A DNA stretch of 38,750 nt. Origin: CAYONM01 sp964405325 (lineage in GTDB: Bacteria > Planctomycetota > UBA11346). Where the stretch lies: the NCBI GenBank assembly GCA_964405325.1, contig CAYONM010000010.1, positions 1 through 38,750 of the forward strand, given 5' to 3'. A program made the translations under genes and the position numbers. Positions within the stretch are counted from its first letter, which is position 1. Each line of letters begins with the position of its first letter. The notes below the pieces were generated by a model. It saw only the letters and a list, made by a program, of their open reading frames with translations. It was not told the origin of the DNA and did not search any database. This document shows, piece after piece, positions 1 to 8,129 of the stretch.

Positions 1-126
1 CGGGAAGTGGTCCTGCTGGTAAGGAGGCCTCCTCTTGGAGCAATGAGCGCCTGCCAACCTCAGAGCTTTGAGCGGCCCTGCAGCCCGCCCTGAGCCCTGG
101 CTTGTAGCCCGGATGCCCATGCCATC

Positions 127-2355
127 ATGCAACCAATGAGTCGACACAAGAAGCAGCGTTTCGCCCAATCCAAGAAGTCCCGTGGTCGCGGTGAGGGCGA
201 GCATGCCCGCAAGCAGCGTCCACTGGGCGCGGGACGGCCGACCCACCGCAAAACCTGGCCGGGCTTGTACCGCGAGAAGGTACTACGTGTGATGGCTGAT
301 GCTGGCACCTCGCTGAGCGCCAGCCAGTTGGTGGGCCTGCTGAATCTGCCGGGTGAAGCCGGGCGCGAAGCGGCGATCATGCTGCGCGAGCTGGGTGGAA
401 CGGGGCAGGTGATCGAAACCCGGCCGGGCCGCTTTGCGGTGGCCGGTGCCGATGGCGAGCATCAGGTGACGGTTGGCCTGGATCCGGCTGACAAGCCGCA
501 GGTCACCTTCACCGATGGCACCACCGCGCCGCTGCACCCGCGGCATCGCCTGGGCACCCAACCCGGCGATGTCGCCATCGGCATGCGTGACGATGCCGGC
601 CAGGTGCTGTTGGTGCGCGTGTTGCGGCGTGGCGGTCAGTTGCTGTTGGGCACCCTGCGCTTTGCCCGTGGCAACGCCATGTTGGTGCCGGACAATCGGC
701 GGGAGGATGCCTTGCCGGTCATTGCTGGCGATACCCAGCTGTTGGCCCGGTACAACGCTGGCGATCGCATGATCGGCCGCGTGCTGCAGGATACCTACGG
801 CCAGCCCGGTGTGGAATTGCTACGTGCCCTGGGCGACGACGCGCCCGAACAGACCGATTTCGATCAAATTTGCCTGCAGCACGGCTTGCCGGGTGCGTTA
901 TCACCGCCGGTGCTGGAGGAGGTGGCGGCACTCCAGCCCGATTGGGCGTTGGGCCAGCGGCGCGACTGCCGCGATGACCTGGTGTTCACCATCGACCCGG
1001 AAACCGCCAAGGATTTTGACGACGCCATCAGCGTGCAGCATCGGCCCGGTGGCGGTTGGCGCTTGGCGGTGCACATCGCCGATGTCTCGCACTTTGTGCG
1101 CTATCAGAGCGCCATTGATGAGGAAGCGGTCCTGCGCGGCACCAGCGTGTATTTGATCAACCGGGTCATTCCCATGCTGCCGGAGCAGCTGTCCAACGGT
1201 TGGTGTTCGCTGGTCCCGCACGAGCCGCGCTATGCCCTGTCGGTGTTCATCGAGTTGACCGAGTCCCTGGACATCCAATCGGTCACGCCGGCGGAAACCC
1301 TGATCCAGAGCCGCTGCCGGCTGACCTACGAACAGGCCCAAGCGGTGATTGATGAGCAGGAACCGGACGCCGTGCCGCCGGAGGTGTGCGAGGGGGTCCG
1401 TGCCGCACATCGGCTGTCCCAGGGGCTCCGGCACCAGCGCATCCGCCGTGGGGCCTTGAATCTGTTCTCGGTGGAGCAGCGCTTTGCCCTGGACGTGGAA
1501 GGCCAGCCGGTGGAGGTCAGCGCCGAGGGCCACGACCAGTCGCACCAGCTGATTGAGGAGCTGATGCTCCTGGCCAACCGTTGCGTGGCCGCCTGGTTGG
1601 ACGATCACCGCAGTCCCTGTGTCTACCGTGTGCATGGTGAGCCGTCCGAAGACCGACTGGTGCAGTTCGTCGCCATGTGCCGCGCCTACGGTCTGGAATG
1701 TCCGGACGATCTGCGCGACCGCTTCGTGCTGCAGCAGGTCCTGGATCGCATTGGTGAGGAACCGCACGCCTCGCGCCTGGTGTTGAACTATCTCTGCCTG
1801 CGCTGTTTCCAGAAAGCGGTGTATCAGGTCACCAACATCGGCCACTACGCCCTGGCCTTCCGCCATTACGCGCATTTCACCAGCCCCATCCGGCGCTATC
1901 CGGATCTCTTGGTGCATCGTCTGGTCAAACGCGTCCTCGGTCTGCCGGCCTATCAGCAGGTGGATCACGATCCGGTGCATCTGGATGCGTTGGCGCGCTC
2001 CAGCTCCTTTCTGGAGCAACGCGCCGAATACGCCGAGCGCGCTATCCGCGCCATCAAGGCAGCGCGTTATCTGAGCACCCGCATTGGCGATGTCTTCTCT
2101 GCGGTCGTCACCATGGCCGGGCCGCACGGCTTGTACGTGCAATTGCTGGAGACCGGTCTGGACGGCTTTGTCCCGGTGCGCGAACTGGGCACGGATTTCT
2201 TCGAATACGACCAGCAGGGCATGGCCCTGGTCGGCCGCACCACTGGCGAGCGCTACGGCATCGGCCGGCTATGCGATGTGCAGGTGGCGGCCGTGGATAT
2301 TCCGCGCGGACAGGCGGAATTGCATCTGGCCAAGCGGGGGCCGGGGGGAATCTAA
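127..2355 (+). CDS. rnr: Ribonuclease R (RNase II/RNB family 3'-5' exoribonuclease)
   Basis: This 742-residue protein has the full RNase R layout. It starts with a basic N-terminus, followed by a winged-helix domain (about 55-115), cold-shock/OB-type segments and the RNB catalytic domain (about 270-610). A C-terminal S1 RNA-binding domain starts at residue 652. The catalytic signature is visible as FTIDPETAKDFDDA, giving the four metal-binding aspartates D290, D296, D298 and D299 expected of the family. The enzyme degrades structured RNA processively in the cytoplasm and acts in rRNA quality control. The lysine-rich tail found in some enteric RNase R is absent. The start is uncertain because ATG codons at 127 and 136 are in frame and neither has a clear Shine-Dalgarno. 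The gene stands alone and converges on RNase D about 95 bp downstream, so both RNases lie side by side without sharing an operon. Confidence 0.95.
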   Translation: MQPMSRHKKQRFAQSKKSRGRGEGEHARKQRPLGAGRPTHRKTWPGLYREKVLRVMADAGTSLSASQLVGLLNLPGEAGREAAIMLRELGGTGQVIETRPGRFAVAGADGEHQVTVGLDPADKPQVTFTDGTTAPLHPRHRLGTQPGDVAIGMRDDAGQVLLVRVLRRGGQLLLGTLRFARGNAMLVPDNRREDALPVIAGDTQLLARYNAGDRMIGRVLQDTYGQPGVELLRALGDDAPEQTDFDQICLQHGLPGALSPPVLEEVAALQPDWALGQRRDCRDDLVFTIDPETAKDFDDAISVQHRPGGGWRLAVHIADVSHFVRYQSAIDEEAVLRGTSVYLINRVIPMLPEQLSNGWCSLVPHEPRYALSVFIELTESLDIQSVTPAETLIQSRCRLTYEQAQAVIDEQEPDAVPPEVCEGVRAAHRLSQGLRHQRIRRGALNLFSVEQRFALDVEGQPVEVSAEGHDQSHQLIEELMLLANRCVAAWLDDHRSPCVYRVHGEPSEDRLVQFVAMCRAYGLECPDDLRDRFVLQQVLDRIGEEPHASRLVLNYLCLRCFQKAVYQVTNIGHYALAFRHYAHFTSPIRRYPDLLVHRLVKRVLGLPAYQQVDHDPVHLDALARSSSFLEQRAEYAERAIRAIKAARYLSTRIGDVFSAVVTMAGPHGLYVQLLETGLDGFVPVRELGTDFFEYDQQGMALVGRTTGERYGIGRLCDVQVAAVDIPRGQAELHLAKRGPGGI

Positions 2356-2449
2356 AGCGACTGGTCACGTGCTGGCAGTGAGTGGCCGGAACCAGGTTTG
2401 ACACCCGAACGCCGCCGCTGTCAACGGCAGCCGGCCCTGATGGGATGAA

Positions 2450-3577
2450 TTACTGCCGGCACAGTTTTCGTAACGTCTCGCCATACCGCGCCGAGCGCTT
2501 CGCGCCCAGCTGCGGCACCGCGCTCAGATCGCTGGCGCCGTAGCGCTTCAGGTACTCCAAGGCGCGCGCCGGTAGCACCACCTGCAGCGGTGTTTGCCGC
2601 CGTTTGGATTCTTGCAGACGCCAATCCTTCAGACGCTTGCTGCGGACCTCTTCGGCTTCGTCCACCTCGCGTTGCCGGGGTGGCTCCGGCACCGCGGGTG
2701 GCTCCTGGTCGGCCTGTTTGACCACCTCGATCAGTTCGTTGCCCAGTTCGCGCAGAAACCAACCCTTCAGCCGCAGGCGTTTCAATTGCCCAAAATTGCG
2801 TGGTGCCTGTTTGGCCAAGGCCAGCAGCAACTCGTTGTTGATGATCCGGCCGGGCGGTTGATCCAGGCGTTTGGCCTGCTGGTCGCGCCAAGTGTACAAG
2901 CCGACCAAAACGGGGCGGCAACGGGGCGGCAAGCGCCAGACCCCTTTCAGCCGCCAGATGCCGGCTGGGTCGAAGGTGGTGCAGCGGGCCTCGGCTTCCT
3001 CCACCGCGGCACAAGCGATGGCGAATTCCTCGGCCAGGTCGGCGTCGGTGATCTGCTGCTGCAAATGCTGGCAGACCGTTGGAAGGTACTGCACGTCCTG
3101 GATCGCGTAGTCCAGGGCTTCCTCGTCGATGGGTCGTTTACCCCAGTTGTACTGGCTGTGTCCCTTGGGCAGCGTCACCTGGCAGATGGCTTCTACCACG
3201 GCGCCATAGCCAGTGCGCTGCCAGCCCAGCAGGCTGGAAGCCTGCTGACTGTCGACGATGCCGCGCAGACGCAGGTCGTAATCACGCCGCAGGCAGATGA
3301 CATCGTACTCCCCCCCATGCAGGTACAGCGGCTGCTCGGGATTCGCCAAGGCCGGGGCCAATGGTGCCAGACTGGCCGGCTCCGACGGCAGCTGCAGGGA
3401 ATCGATCAGGTAGCAGGCATCCGGGAGGAGCAGTTGCAGTAGGCAGACGCGCTCACGGTAGACATGGGCAGAGTTGGATTCGGTGTCGAGGGCGATCCAG
3501 TCGGCGTGACGGGCGCGTTCGCCCAGTTCGGCCAGGGCGGCGCTATCGCGCACCCAAATGGGCATGTGGTCAGGCAT
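2450..3577 (-). CDS. rnd: Ribonuclease D (DEDD-family exonuclease with HRDC domain)
   Basis: This 375-residue protein is a 3'-5' exoribonuclease that trims tRNA precursors. All DEDDy-type Exo motifs are visible: ALDTESN (D31, E33), then H87 and D92 in LHGGEYD, then YAIQD with Y157 and D161. A helical HRDC domain follows at about 217-285. The C-terminus (RALEYLKRYGASDLSA onward) probably forms a second HRDC-like module, as in Escherichia coli RNase D. I chose the ATG at 3577 because a GGAGG lies four bases upstream and the protein starts at the usual distance from Exo I. The frame stays open for 72 more codons upstream, but that sequence is leader with strong hairpins and a repeat element, not conserved protein. 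The gene converges with rnr. The long leader suggests post-transcriptional control. Confidence 0.93.
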   Translation of the reverse strand: MPDHMPIWVRDSAALAELGERARHADWIALDTESNSAHVYRERVCLLQLLLPDACYLIDSLQLPSEPASLAPLAPALANPEQPLYLHGGEYDVICLRRDYDLRLRGIVDSQQASSLLGWQRTGYGAVVEAICQVTLPKGHSQYNWGKRPIDEEALDYAIQDVQYLPTVCQHLQQQITDADLAEEFAIACAAVEEAEARCTTFDPAGIWRLKGVWRLPPRCRPVLVGLYTWRDQQAKRLDQPPGRIINNELLLALAKQAPRNFGQLKRLRLKGWFLRELGNELIEVVKQADQEPPAVPEPPRQREVDEAEEVRSKRLKDWRLQESKRRQTPLQVVLPARALEYLKRYGASDLSAVPQLGAKRSARYGETLRKLCRQ

Positions 3578-3582
3578 GACGC

Positions 3583-3742
3583 CTCCATTAGAGATCGGAT
3601 TCGGGTCAGGTTCACGGCTATGCAGGCAGGCGCGCCCAAGCGCGAGACCGTCCGAGCGAGCGACGGTTTTTCGGCAAGAATGCGCGAAGCGCGCCGAAAA
3701 AAGCCCGCCCAGCGGGCCAGTCGCGACGGAGGCGCAAGGGGG
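3583..3742 (-). repeat. Leader-type dispersed repeat, copy 1 (upstream of rnd)
   Basis: Read on the minus strand, three blocks recur in the same order as near the right end of the window. Block 1, bases 3742-3727, matches 38644-38659 at 15 of 16 positions. Block 2, bases 3646-3630, matches 38689-38705 at 15 of 17. Block 3, bases 3604-3590, matches 38731-38745 at 13 of 15. Blocks 2 and 3 are separated by exactly 25 bases in both copies. Blocks 1 and 2 lie farther apart here, because hairpins are inserted between them. In this copy the element ends directly at the rnd Shine-Dalgarno. Confidence 0.55.
3667..3717 (-). promoter_or_regulatory. Terminator-like hairpin plus U-run and competing inverted repeat in the rnd leader
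   Basis: On the minus strand a six-base-pair GC hairpin (3717-3703, GCCCGC-TGG-GCGGGC) is followed at once by six T (3702-3697). This is the form of an intrinsic terminator, yet it lies about 120 bases upstream of the rnd start and no minus-strand gene precedes it. The T-run is also one arm of a nine-base inverted repeat (3693-3701 with 3667-3675), which encloses a GCGC-GAA-GCGC mini-hairpin. The U-run could therefore pair downstream instead of acting as a terminator tail. From memory, the E. coli rnd leader also has a terminator-like stem-loop followed by a U-run that is needed for translation, so a conserved control layout is plausible. Confidence 0.45.
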
Positions 3743-3927
3743 TATGCGATGGATGTTGCGAGGGGGCGGCGCCGCCTCTGAAGAAAGGCTCAAGCATCGG
3801 CACAGTCCATGAATGAGACAGCCTTTGTCGAGTTCCAGGCCGGCTGCTGAATCCTGCCACAGACCTGTGGTCGATGCCCACCATTCCGGCTGGTGTTAGG
3901 TGCTGGTTGCGAGGCTAAGTCCTTGCA

Positions 3928-3962
3928 GGCACAGGCTTGGCGCCGCTGGCACAGGCTGTGCG
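3928..3962 (+). promoter_or_regulatory. Possible sigma-54 (RpoN) promoter(s) upstream of flgB
   Basis: Bases 3947-3962 read TGGCACAGGCTGTGCG, with GG and GC separated by exactly ten bases. This is close to the RpoN consensus TGGCACG-N4-TTGC. The decamer GGCACAGGCT occurs twice with a 20-base period (3928-3937 and 3948-3957), and the first copy also gives GG-N10-GC. Initiation about 12 bases past the second -12 GC would fall near 3973, just before the flgB Shine-Dalgarno. Flagellar basal-body operons are RpoN-dependent in many bacteria. No activator site was identified. Confidence 0.35.
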
Positions 3963-3989
3963 TGCAGACTGCCCGGAAGGAGGCCCTTC

Positions 3990-4349
3990 ATGCTGATCGA
4001 CGAGCGCATGCGCAACCTGGCCAAGCTGCTGGATGTTTCCGAGCTGCGGGCTGCGGTACACGCAGGGAATATCGCCAATCAGAACACGCCCGGCTACAAG
4101 GCGCGGGCGGTGGCCTTCGAGGATGCCTTCCGCCAGGAGCTGGACCGGCGCGGCGGCGACGCCGCACGGCAGTTGCAGCCGACCGTCTATCAACCGGAGA
4201 ACACGGCGGTCGACAATGATGGTAACGACGTGTCCATGGTGCATGAAGTCTCTCAGTCGACGCAAAACAACATGCTCTATGCCAGTTACGTGGCGATGAT
4301 GCGTGGCAAATTCCGTGTCCTGACCACGGCGATCAGCGGAGGTGCCTGA
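3990..4349 (+). CDS. flgB: Flagellar proximal rod protein FlgB
   Basis: FlgB forms part of the proximal rod that joins the MS ring to the distal rod in the periplasm, and is exported by the flagellar type III system. The 119-residue product has the family's rod signature near the N-terminus (HAGNIANQNTPGYKAR) and the amphipathic C-terminal helix (NNMLYASYVAMMRGKF). The chosen ATG follows a strong GGAAGGAGG at 3975-3983. A longer in-frame opening upstream has no such site and would overlap the putative promoter. It is the first gene of the cluster, and its stop codon shares one base with the flgC start (TGATG). Confidence 0.95.
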   Translation: MLIDERMRNLAKLLDVSELRAAVHAGNIANQNTPGYKARAVAFEDAFRQELDRRGGDAARQLQPTVYQPENTAVDNDGNDVSMVHEVSQSTQNNMLYASYVAMMRGKFRVLTTAISGGA

Positions 4350-4768
4350 TGGGTTTGCATCGTTTATTTCGGGCCATGGATGCGAGTGCCTCTGCCTTGG
4401 GGGCTGAACAGCTGCGGATGACCGCGTCGGCCGAAAACATGGCGCATGCCGGTTCCACCGCCAAGCTGGCAGATGGCAAACCGTATCAGCGGCAACGGGT
4501 GCATTTCCAAGCGGAACTGGATCGCCAGGGTCGACAGACCGGTCGGGTGGAAGCCGAATTGGTGGCTTCGCCGCGGTATCGGCATTATCATGATCCAAAT
4601 CATCCCGATGCCGATCCGGAGACCGGCATGGTGGTGGTCCCGGATATCGATCCGGTTCTGGAGTTCACCGACATGCTGACCGCCAGTCGCAGTTACGAAG
4701 CCAACGTCAACATGGTTCGCGGTCTGATGAAAATGCACGAGCAGGCCCTGCGCCTGGCAGAAGGATAA
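4349..4768 (+). CDS. flgC: Flagellar proximal rod protein FlgC
   Basis: This 139-residue rod protein partners FlgB. Typical family segments are the N-terminal AMDASASALGAEQLRMTA with ENMAHAGST, where NIANAxT is usual, and the C-terminal TASRSYEANVNMVRGLM. The middle GMVVVPDIDPVLEFTDM is also characteristic. The length is normal for FlgC. The start overlaps the flgB stop by one base, implying translational coupling, and fliE follows after five bases. Confidence 0.96.
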   Translation: MGLHRLFRAMDASASALGAEQLRMTASAENMAHAGSTAKLADGKPYQRQRVHFQAELDRQGRQTGRVEAELVASPRYRHYHDPNHPDADPETGMVVVPDIDPVLEFTDMLTASRSYEANVNMVRGLMKMHEQALRLAEG

Positions 4769-4773
4769 GCATC

Positions 4774-5094
4774 ATGGGTACCCCCCTCGATCCCATGCGT
4801 GGCCTGGTCGGCGCCCAGGGCGCGCAGCCGACCACAGCAGGGAAGAAGGCCGCGCAGAATCGCGACGCTGCCGGCGCCGATTTCAAAGACGTCCTGGCGC
4901 AGTTCGTCAAGCAGGCCGATCAGGCTCAGCACCAGTTCGACGACGCCATCGAAGCGGTGGAGCGTGGTGAAACCGACAGCATGCACCAAGTGATGCTGGC
5001 CCAGAACCAGGCGCAATTGTCGCTGCGATTGGCCGCTGAAGTCCGCAACAAACTGGTTGAGGCCTATCGCGATGTGATGCGGACCCAGTTCTGA
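4774..5094 (+). CDS. fliE: Flagellar hook-basal body protein FliE
   Basis: FliE is the small export-apparatus and rod-junction protein, thought to link the MS ring and export gate to the FlgB end of the rod. The 106-residue product has a variable, polar N-terminus followed by the conserved helical part. This includes FVKQADQAQHQFDDAIEAVE, HQVMLAQNQAQLSLRLA and the C-terminal VRNKLVEAYRDVMRTQ, which is typical of FliE. It sits directly after flgC, the common flgBC-fliE order. A 135-bp gap separates it from fliF. Confidence 0.95.
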   Translation: MGTPLDPMRGLVGAQGAQPTTAGKKAAQNRDAAGADFKDVLAQFVKQADQAQHQFDDAIEAVERGETDSMHQVMLAQNQAQLSLRLAAEVRNKLVEAYRDVMRTQF

Positions 5095-5229
5095 AGACAG
5101 GTTGAGGAACTGGCTGTGAATTTCTCAAATGACGTTGCTTGAAACCGCTCTTCAAGATGTCGACGACAAACACCATGACCACCTGAACGGTTGATTCGAC
5201 CGCCACTCCAATCGGAAAAAGAACCTTCC

Positions 5230-6891
5230 ATGCAACAATTCTGGCAACAACTGGTCGCACTCTGGCAGCGCTTGGAAACCGCGCAGCGCGCCACCATTGT
5301 CTTGGTTGGCCTGGGTTTCGTTGTGCTTGCCGCGGTGTTGGTGTATGGCGCCACCCAACCGGACATGCGGACCTTGGTGCGCGATTTGGAGCGTGCCGAG
5401 GTGGCGGATATTGTTGTCTATCTGGAGGAGGAGGGCGTTCCCTACGAGGTGGTCGATCACGGCACCGCCATCCTGGTGCCGGCCAGCAACCAGTATGTTT
5501 TGCGCAAGACACTGGCTGAACAGGACCTCCTGGGCGATAGTTCCACCGGTTTCGAATTGTTGAGCGAAGCCAGCTTCGCCGATTCCACTTTCCGTGAGCA
5601 GAAAAACTACGACCGCGCGGTGGCGGGCGAATTGGAACGCAGTTTCCGCACGATTTCCGGGGTCAAGGAGGCGCGGGTGATTATCGTTCGGCCGCAGCCC
5701 AGTCCCTTCATCGGTGATAAGGATCAACAGGCCTCGGCATCGGTATTTTTGGGCATGCATGATGGCCAGCGCCTGAAGCAGGAACAGGTGCGTGGCGTCG
5801 TTCGTCTGGCTGCCGGTGCCGTGGAGGGCCTGCGTCCCGATGCGGTGGAGGTGGTGGACAATCACGGACCCCTGACCCGGCACGACGAGGACGAAGGCGC
5901 GCTGGCCGCTAGCACCAATCTAGCGACGGAAACCGAACGCGAGCGGCACCTGACCCGCAAGGCGCAGCAATTGTTGGACCGGGTGCTCGGTCCGGGTCGC
6001 AGCATGGTATCCATTGCCGTGGATCTGGATTTTACCGAACGCACGGAAGCCAGCTCCAATCCCACCGGCAATGTCGTGCTGCGCGAACAGACCATCACCA
6101 GTGATGAATCGACCCCCATTCCCATGACCGGTGGCCTGGCTGGCACCGCATCCAATGTCGAATCCCCCGGCGCTGCCGCGACAGCCAGTGAAAATCAGAC
6201 CAAGACCATGGAAGATGCCACCCGTGACTACGTCGTAGGTGAACGGCGCATCAATACGGTGGATGAGGTCGGGCGCATCACCGGCATGACCGTCAGCATC
6301 TTGCTGGACTACAAACAGGTCGAGAAACCCAAGGTGGATGCCGATGGTAATCCGGTTGTCAATGAGGCTGGCGATCCGGTGATGACCACGGTGTGGAAGG
6401 AGCATGGCGCCGATGAGCGGGCGGAATTCGAAGAACTGGTGCTGAAGGCGATCGGTTTCGATGCCGCCAAGCATCTGCAACTGGGCCTGAATCCGCAGAC
6501 GGTGGAGGTGGTGGAGAAACGATTCACGGTCGCCACCCACAGCATGCGCATGTACCAGGAACAGCAGCCGGAAGTCATGCAGGCGGGCATGCTGCCGCTG
6601 ACGCCGGAAGCGATCGGCAAATATGTGCGCTATGCCCTGGCCGGTATTGTCGCCTTGGGCCTGGTGCTGGTGGCGCGCGGCCAGCTGAAGCGTAGCCACT
6701 CGGCCTGGGAGGCCGAGCAGGAGCGCAAACGCACACTGGATGAGGAGCGGCGCAAGCAGGTGGCTGAGGCCGAACATTCCGACGAAGCGCTCTCGCAGCG
6801 GCGGATGACAGCCAAGGAGGCGATTCGCGAGCAGATCATGCAGAATCCACAGACCGCCAGTCAAGTCCTGCGACGGTGGATGTACGAATGA
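5230..6891 (+). CDS. fliF: Flagellar MS-ring protein FliF
   Basis: FliF forms the inner-membrane MS ring, the base on which the rod, switch and export gate assemble. The 553-residue product has a first membrane helix at about 21-41 and the YscJ/FliF ring-building region after it (for example GATQPDMRTLVRDLERAEVAD). A large periplasmic part follows, with a second helix at about 468-484 (YALAGIVALGLVLVA). A charged cytoplasmic tail ends in ASQVLRRWMYE, which binds FliG. I preferred the ATG at 5230 over an in-frame TTG at 5191 because it begins about 20 residues before the first helix. The ribosome-binding site is weak. The 135 bp upstream could hold an internal promoter, but I found no convincing one. 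Confidence 0.96.
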   Translation: MQQFWQQLVALWQRLETAQRATIVLVGLGFVVLAAVLVYGATQPDMRTLVRDLERAEVADIVVYLEEEGVPYEVVDHGTAILVPASNQYVLRKTLAEQDLLGDSSTGFELLSEASFADSTFREQKNYDRAVAGELERSFRTISGVKEARVIIVRPQPSPFIGDKDQQASASVFLGMHDGQRLKQEQVRGVVRLAAGAVEGLRPDAVEVVDNHGPLTRHDEDEGALAASTNLATETERERHLTRKAQQLLDRVLGPGRSMVSIAVDLDFTERTEASSNPTGNVVLREQTITSDESTPIPMTGGLAGTASNVESPGAAATASENQTKTMEDATRDYVVGERRINTVDEVGRITGMTVSILLDYKQVEKPKVDADGNPVVNEAGDPVMTTVWKEHGADERAEFEELVLKAIGFDAAKHLQLGLNPQTVEVVEKRFTVATHSMRMYQEQQPEVMQAGMLPLTPEAIGKYVRYALAGIVALGLVLVARGQLKRSHSAWEAEQERKRTLDEERRKQVAEAEHSDEALSQRRMTAKEAIREQIMQNPQTASQVLRRWMYE

Positions 6892-7044
6892 ATACACCGC
6901 GCGCAGATATCTGGTGCTGTTTGGTGGCAGCAACGGCCATCATTGCTGAAATGCCGATGTTGGATGACAGTAATGATGTCGTTCTTATAGACGGTTGACT
7001 GAAGACGGAAGACGGCACGCCGCAGGCGGCCCGGGGGGGGCACC

Positions 7045-8076
7045 ATGGCCAAGGATCGGGATGGTGAGGAAAAGCCAGACAACATGAGCGCCGGACGGCG
7101 AAGAGCCGCGGCGTTCTTGTTGTCCTTGGACAGTGATGCTTCGGCCCAGCTGTTGGGCGTCATGTCCGAGCGCGAAATCCACATGCTCACCGAGGAGATG
7201 AGTCGGGTTGGCGAACTCAGCTACGATGAGATCGACAAGGTCTGGGATGAATTCTCGCAGGAGGCCGGAGCCGAGGTGCTGTCGGCTGAACCCATGTTGC
7301 AGGCCATCCTCGAGCGGGCTCTCGGCGTGGAACGGGCACGAGAAATGCTGGAACGCATCCGTCGGCAATCGCGCGACATGGAGCCCTTCCGCGCCCTACG
7401 CAATTTGGACGCACGCCAGATCGATACCGTGCTCAGGGGTGAACATCCGCAGGTGCTGGCAATCGTGCTCAGTTATCTCGATCCGATGATCAGCTATGAC
7501 ATCCTGCGCAATCTCTCCGACAAGGAGCGCTATGAAGTCATCCGGCGTATCAGCACCACCGCAGAGATGCCGCGGGAGCTGGTTCGCCAGATCGATGAGA
7601 TCCTGGAAGTACGCGCCTATTCCCTGGCCAGTCAGGGTTCGGGCGAGATTGGCGAAAATCGCTTCAAGACCGTGGCGCAGATGCTCAATATCGCCGATCC
7701 GTCCATCAGCAAGAATATCATGGACAAGCTGGCCAAGGACCTGCCCGAGGAGGCCGAACAGATCCAGGGACTGATGTTCGTGTTCGAGGATCTGGTCAAG
7801 ATCGGCGCTCGCGAGATGCAGAAGGTTCTGGGCGAAATGGACAAGGCCGATCTCGCCCTGGCCTTGAAGGCGGCGCCGCAGGATGTGGTCGACCATATCC
7901 TGAACAACCTGTCGTCGCGCGCTCGTGACAACATCAACGACGAGATAGAAATGATGGGGCCCAAGCCTCTGTCCGAGGTGGAGGATGCCCAGAAACGGAT
8001 CCTCGAGTCCATTCGCGCCATGGAGGAGAAGGGTGAGATCTCCATCCAACGCGGTGCCGAGGAGAGGATGGTGTGA
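7045..8076 (+). CDS. fliG: Flagellar motor switch protein FliG
   Basis: FliG is the rotor protein that binds FliF and FliM and contacts the MotA stator. The 343-residue product has the N-terminal FliF-binding region, the middle domain with the conserved EHPQ at 133-136 and the C-terminal torque domain. The C-terminal charged stretch is clear (MFVFEDLVKIGAREMQKVL and RARDNINDEIEMMGPKPL). The length is typical. The ATG at 7045 follows a G-rich stretch, and an ATG 13 codons later is possible. A 153-bp spacer after fliF is the largest gap inside the cluster. Confidence 0.97.
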   Translation: MAKDRDGEEKPDNMSAGRRRAAAFLLSLDSDASAQLLGVMSEREIHMLTEEMSRVGELSYDEIDKVWDEFSQEAGAEVLSAEPMLQAILERALGVERAREMLERIRRQSRDMEPFRALRNLDARQIDTVLRGEHPQVLAIVLSYLDPMISYDILRNLSDKERYEVIRRISTTAEMPRELVRQIDEILEVRAYSLASQGSGEIGENRFKTVAQMLNIADPSISKNIMDKLAKDLPEEAEQIQGLMFVFEDLVKIGAREMQKVLGEMDKADLALALKAAPQDVVDHILNNLSSRARDNINDEIEMMGPKPLSEVEDAQKRILESIRAMEEKGEISIQRGAEERMV

Positions 8077-8078
8077 TC

Positions 8079-8129
8079 ATGGTGGTGAGTTGCGACGACA
8101 ATCATATTGACGTAAGTGTGGTGCGCTGA
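8079..8129 (+). CDS. Possible 16-residue coupling peptide between fliG and fliH
   Basis: The reading frame MVVSCDDNHIDVSVVR starts two bases after the fliG stop. It is preceded by GGAGAGG at 8061-8067 and ends TGATG, so its stop shares one base with the fliH start. fliH itself has no visible Shine-Dalgarno. The simplest reading is a short translated bridge that feeds ribosomes onto fliH by termination-reinitiation. The peptide resembles nothing I know and may have no function of its own. Chance cannot be excluded at this length. Confidence 0.25.
   Translation: MVVSCDDNHIDVSVVR

Larger units (their letters stand above)
3578..3989. other. Intergenic region between rnd and flgB (412 bp)
   Basis: The gap separates two divergent genes and holds no convincing protein gene. 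From the rnd side it contains the rnd ribosome-binding site, a dispersed leader-type repeat, a terminator-like hairpin with a run of six A (U in rnd mRNA) and a nested inverted repeat. From the flgB side it contains a 20-bp tandem arrangement with two GG-N10-GC spacings typical of sigma-54 promoters. Bases 3743-3920 show nothing I can name. The rnd promoter should lie there, or just upstream of the hairpin on the minus strand. Confidence 0.7.

Noticed and set aside
901..2142. Minus-strand open frame of 413 codons inside rnr
   Set aside because: It is the antisense of the well-supported RNase R gene, is rich in H, Q and R as GC-rich shadows are, and has no recognisable domain.
2594..3442. Plus-strand open frame of 282 codons opposite rnd
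   Set aside because: It mirrors RNase D, whose Exo motifs and HRDC region are clear; composition is typical of antisense shadows.
3578..3793. N-terminal extension of RNase D by 72 residues
   Set aside because: The sequence holds hairpins, a repeat element and a good Shine-Dalgarno just before the internal ATG, and encodes no conserved protein segment.
6960..6991. Possible promoter before fliG (TATAGA with weak -35 choices)
   Set aside because: The -35 is either at the wrong spacing (TTGGAT, 20 bases) or a poor match (GATGAC, 17 bases), so I do not call it.
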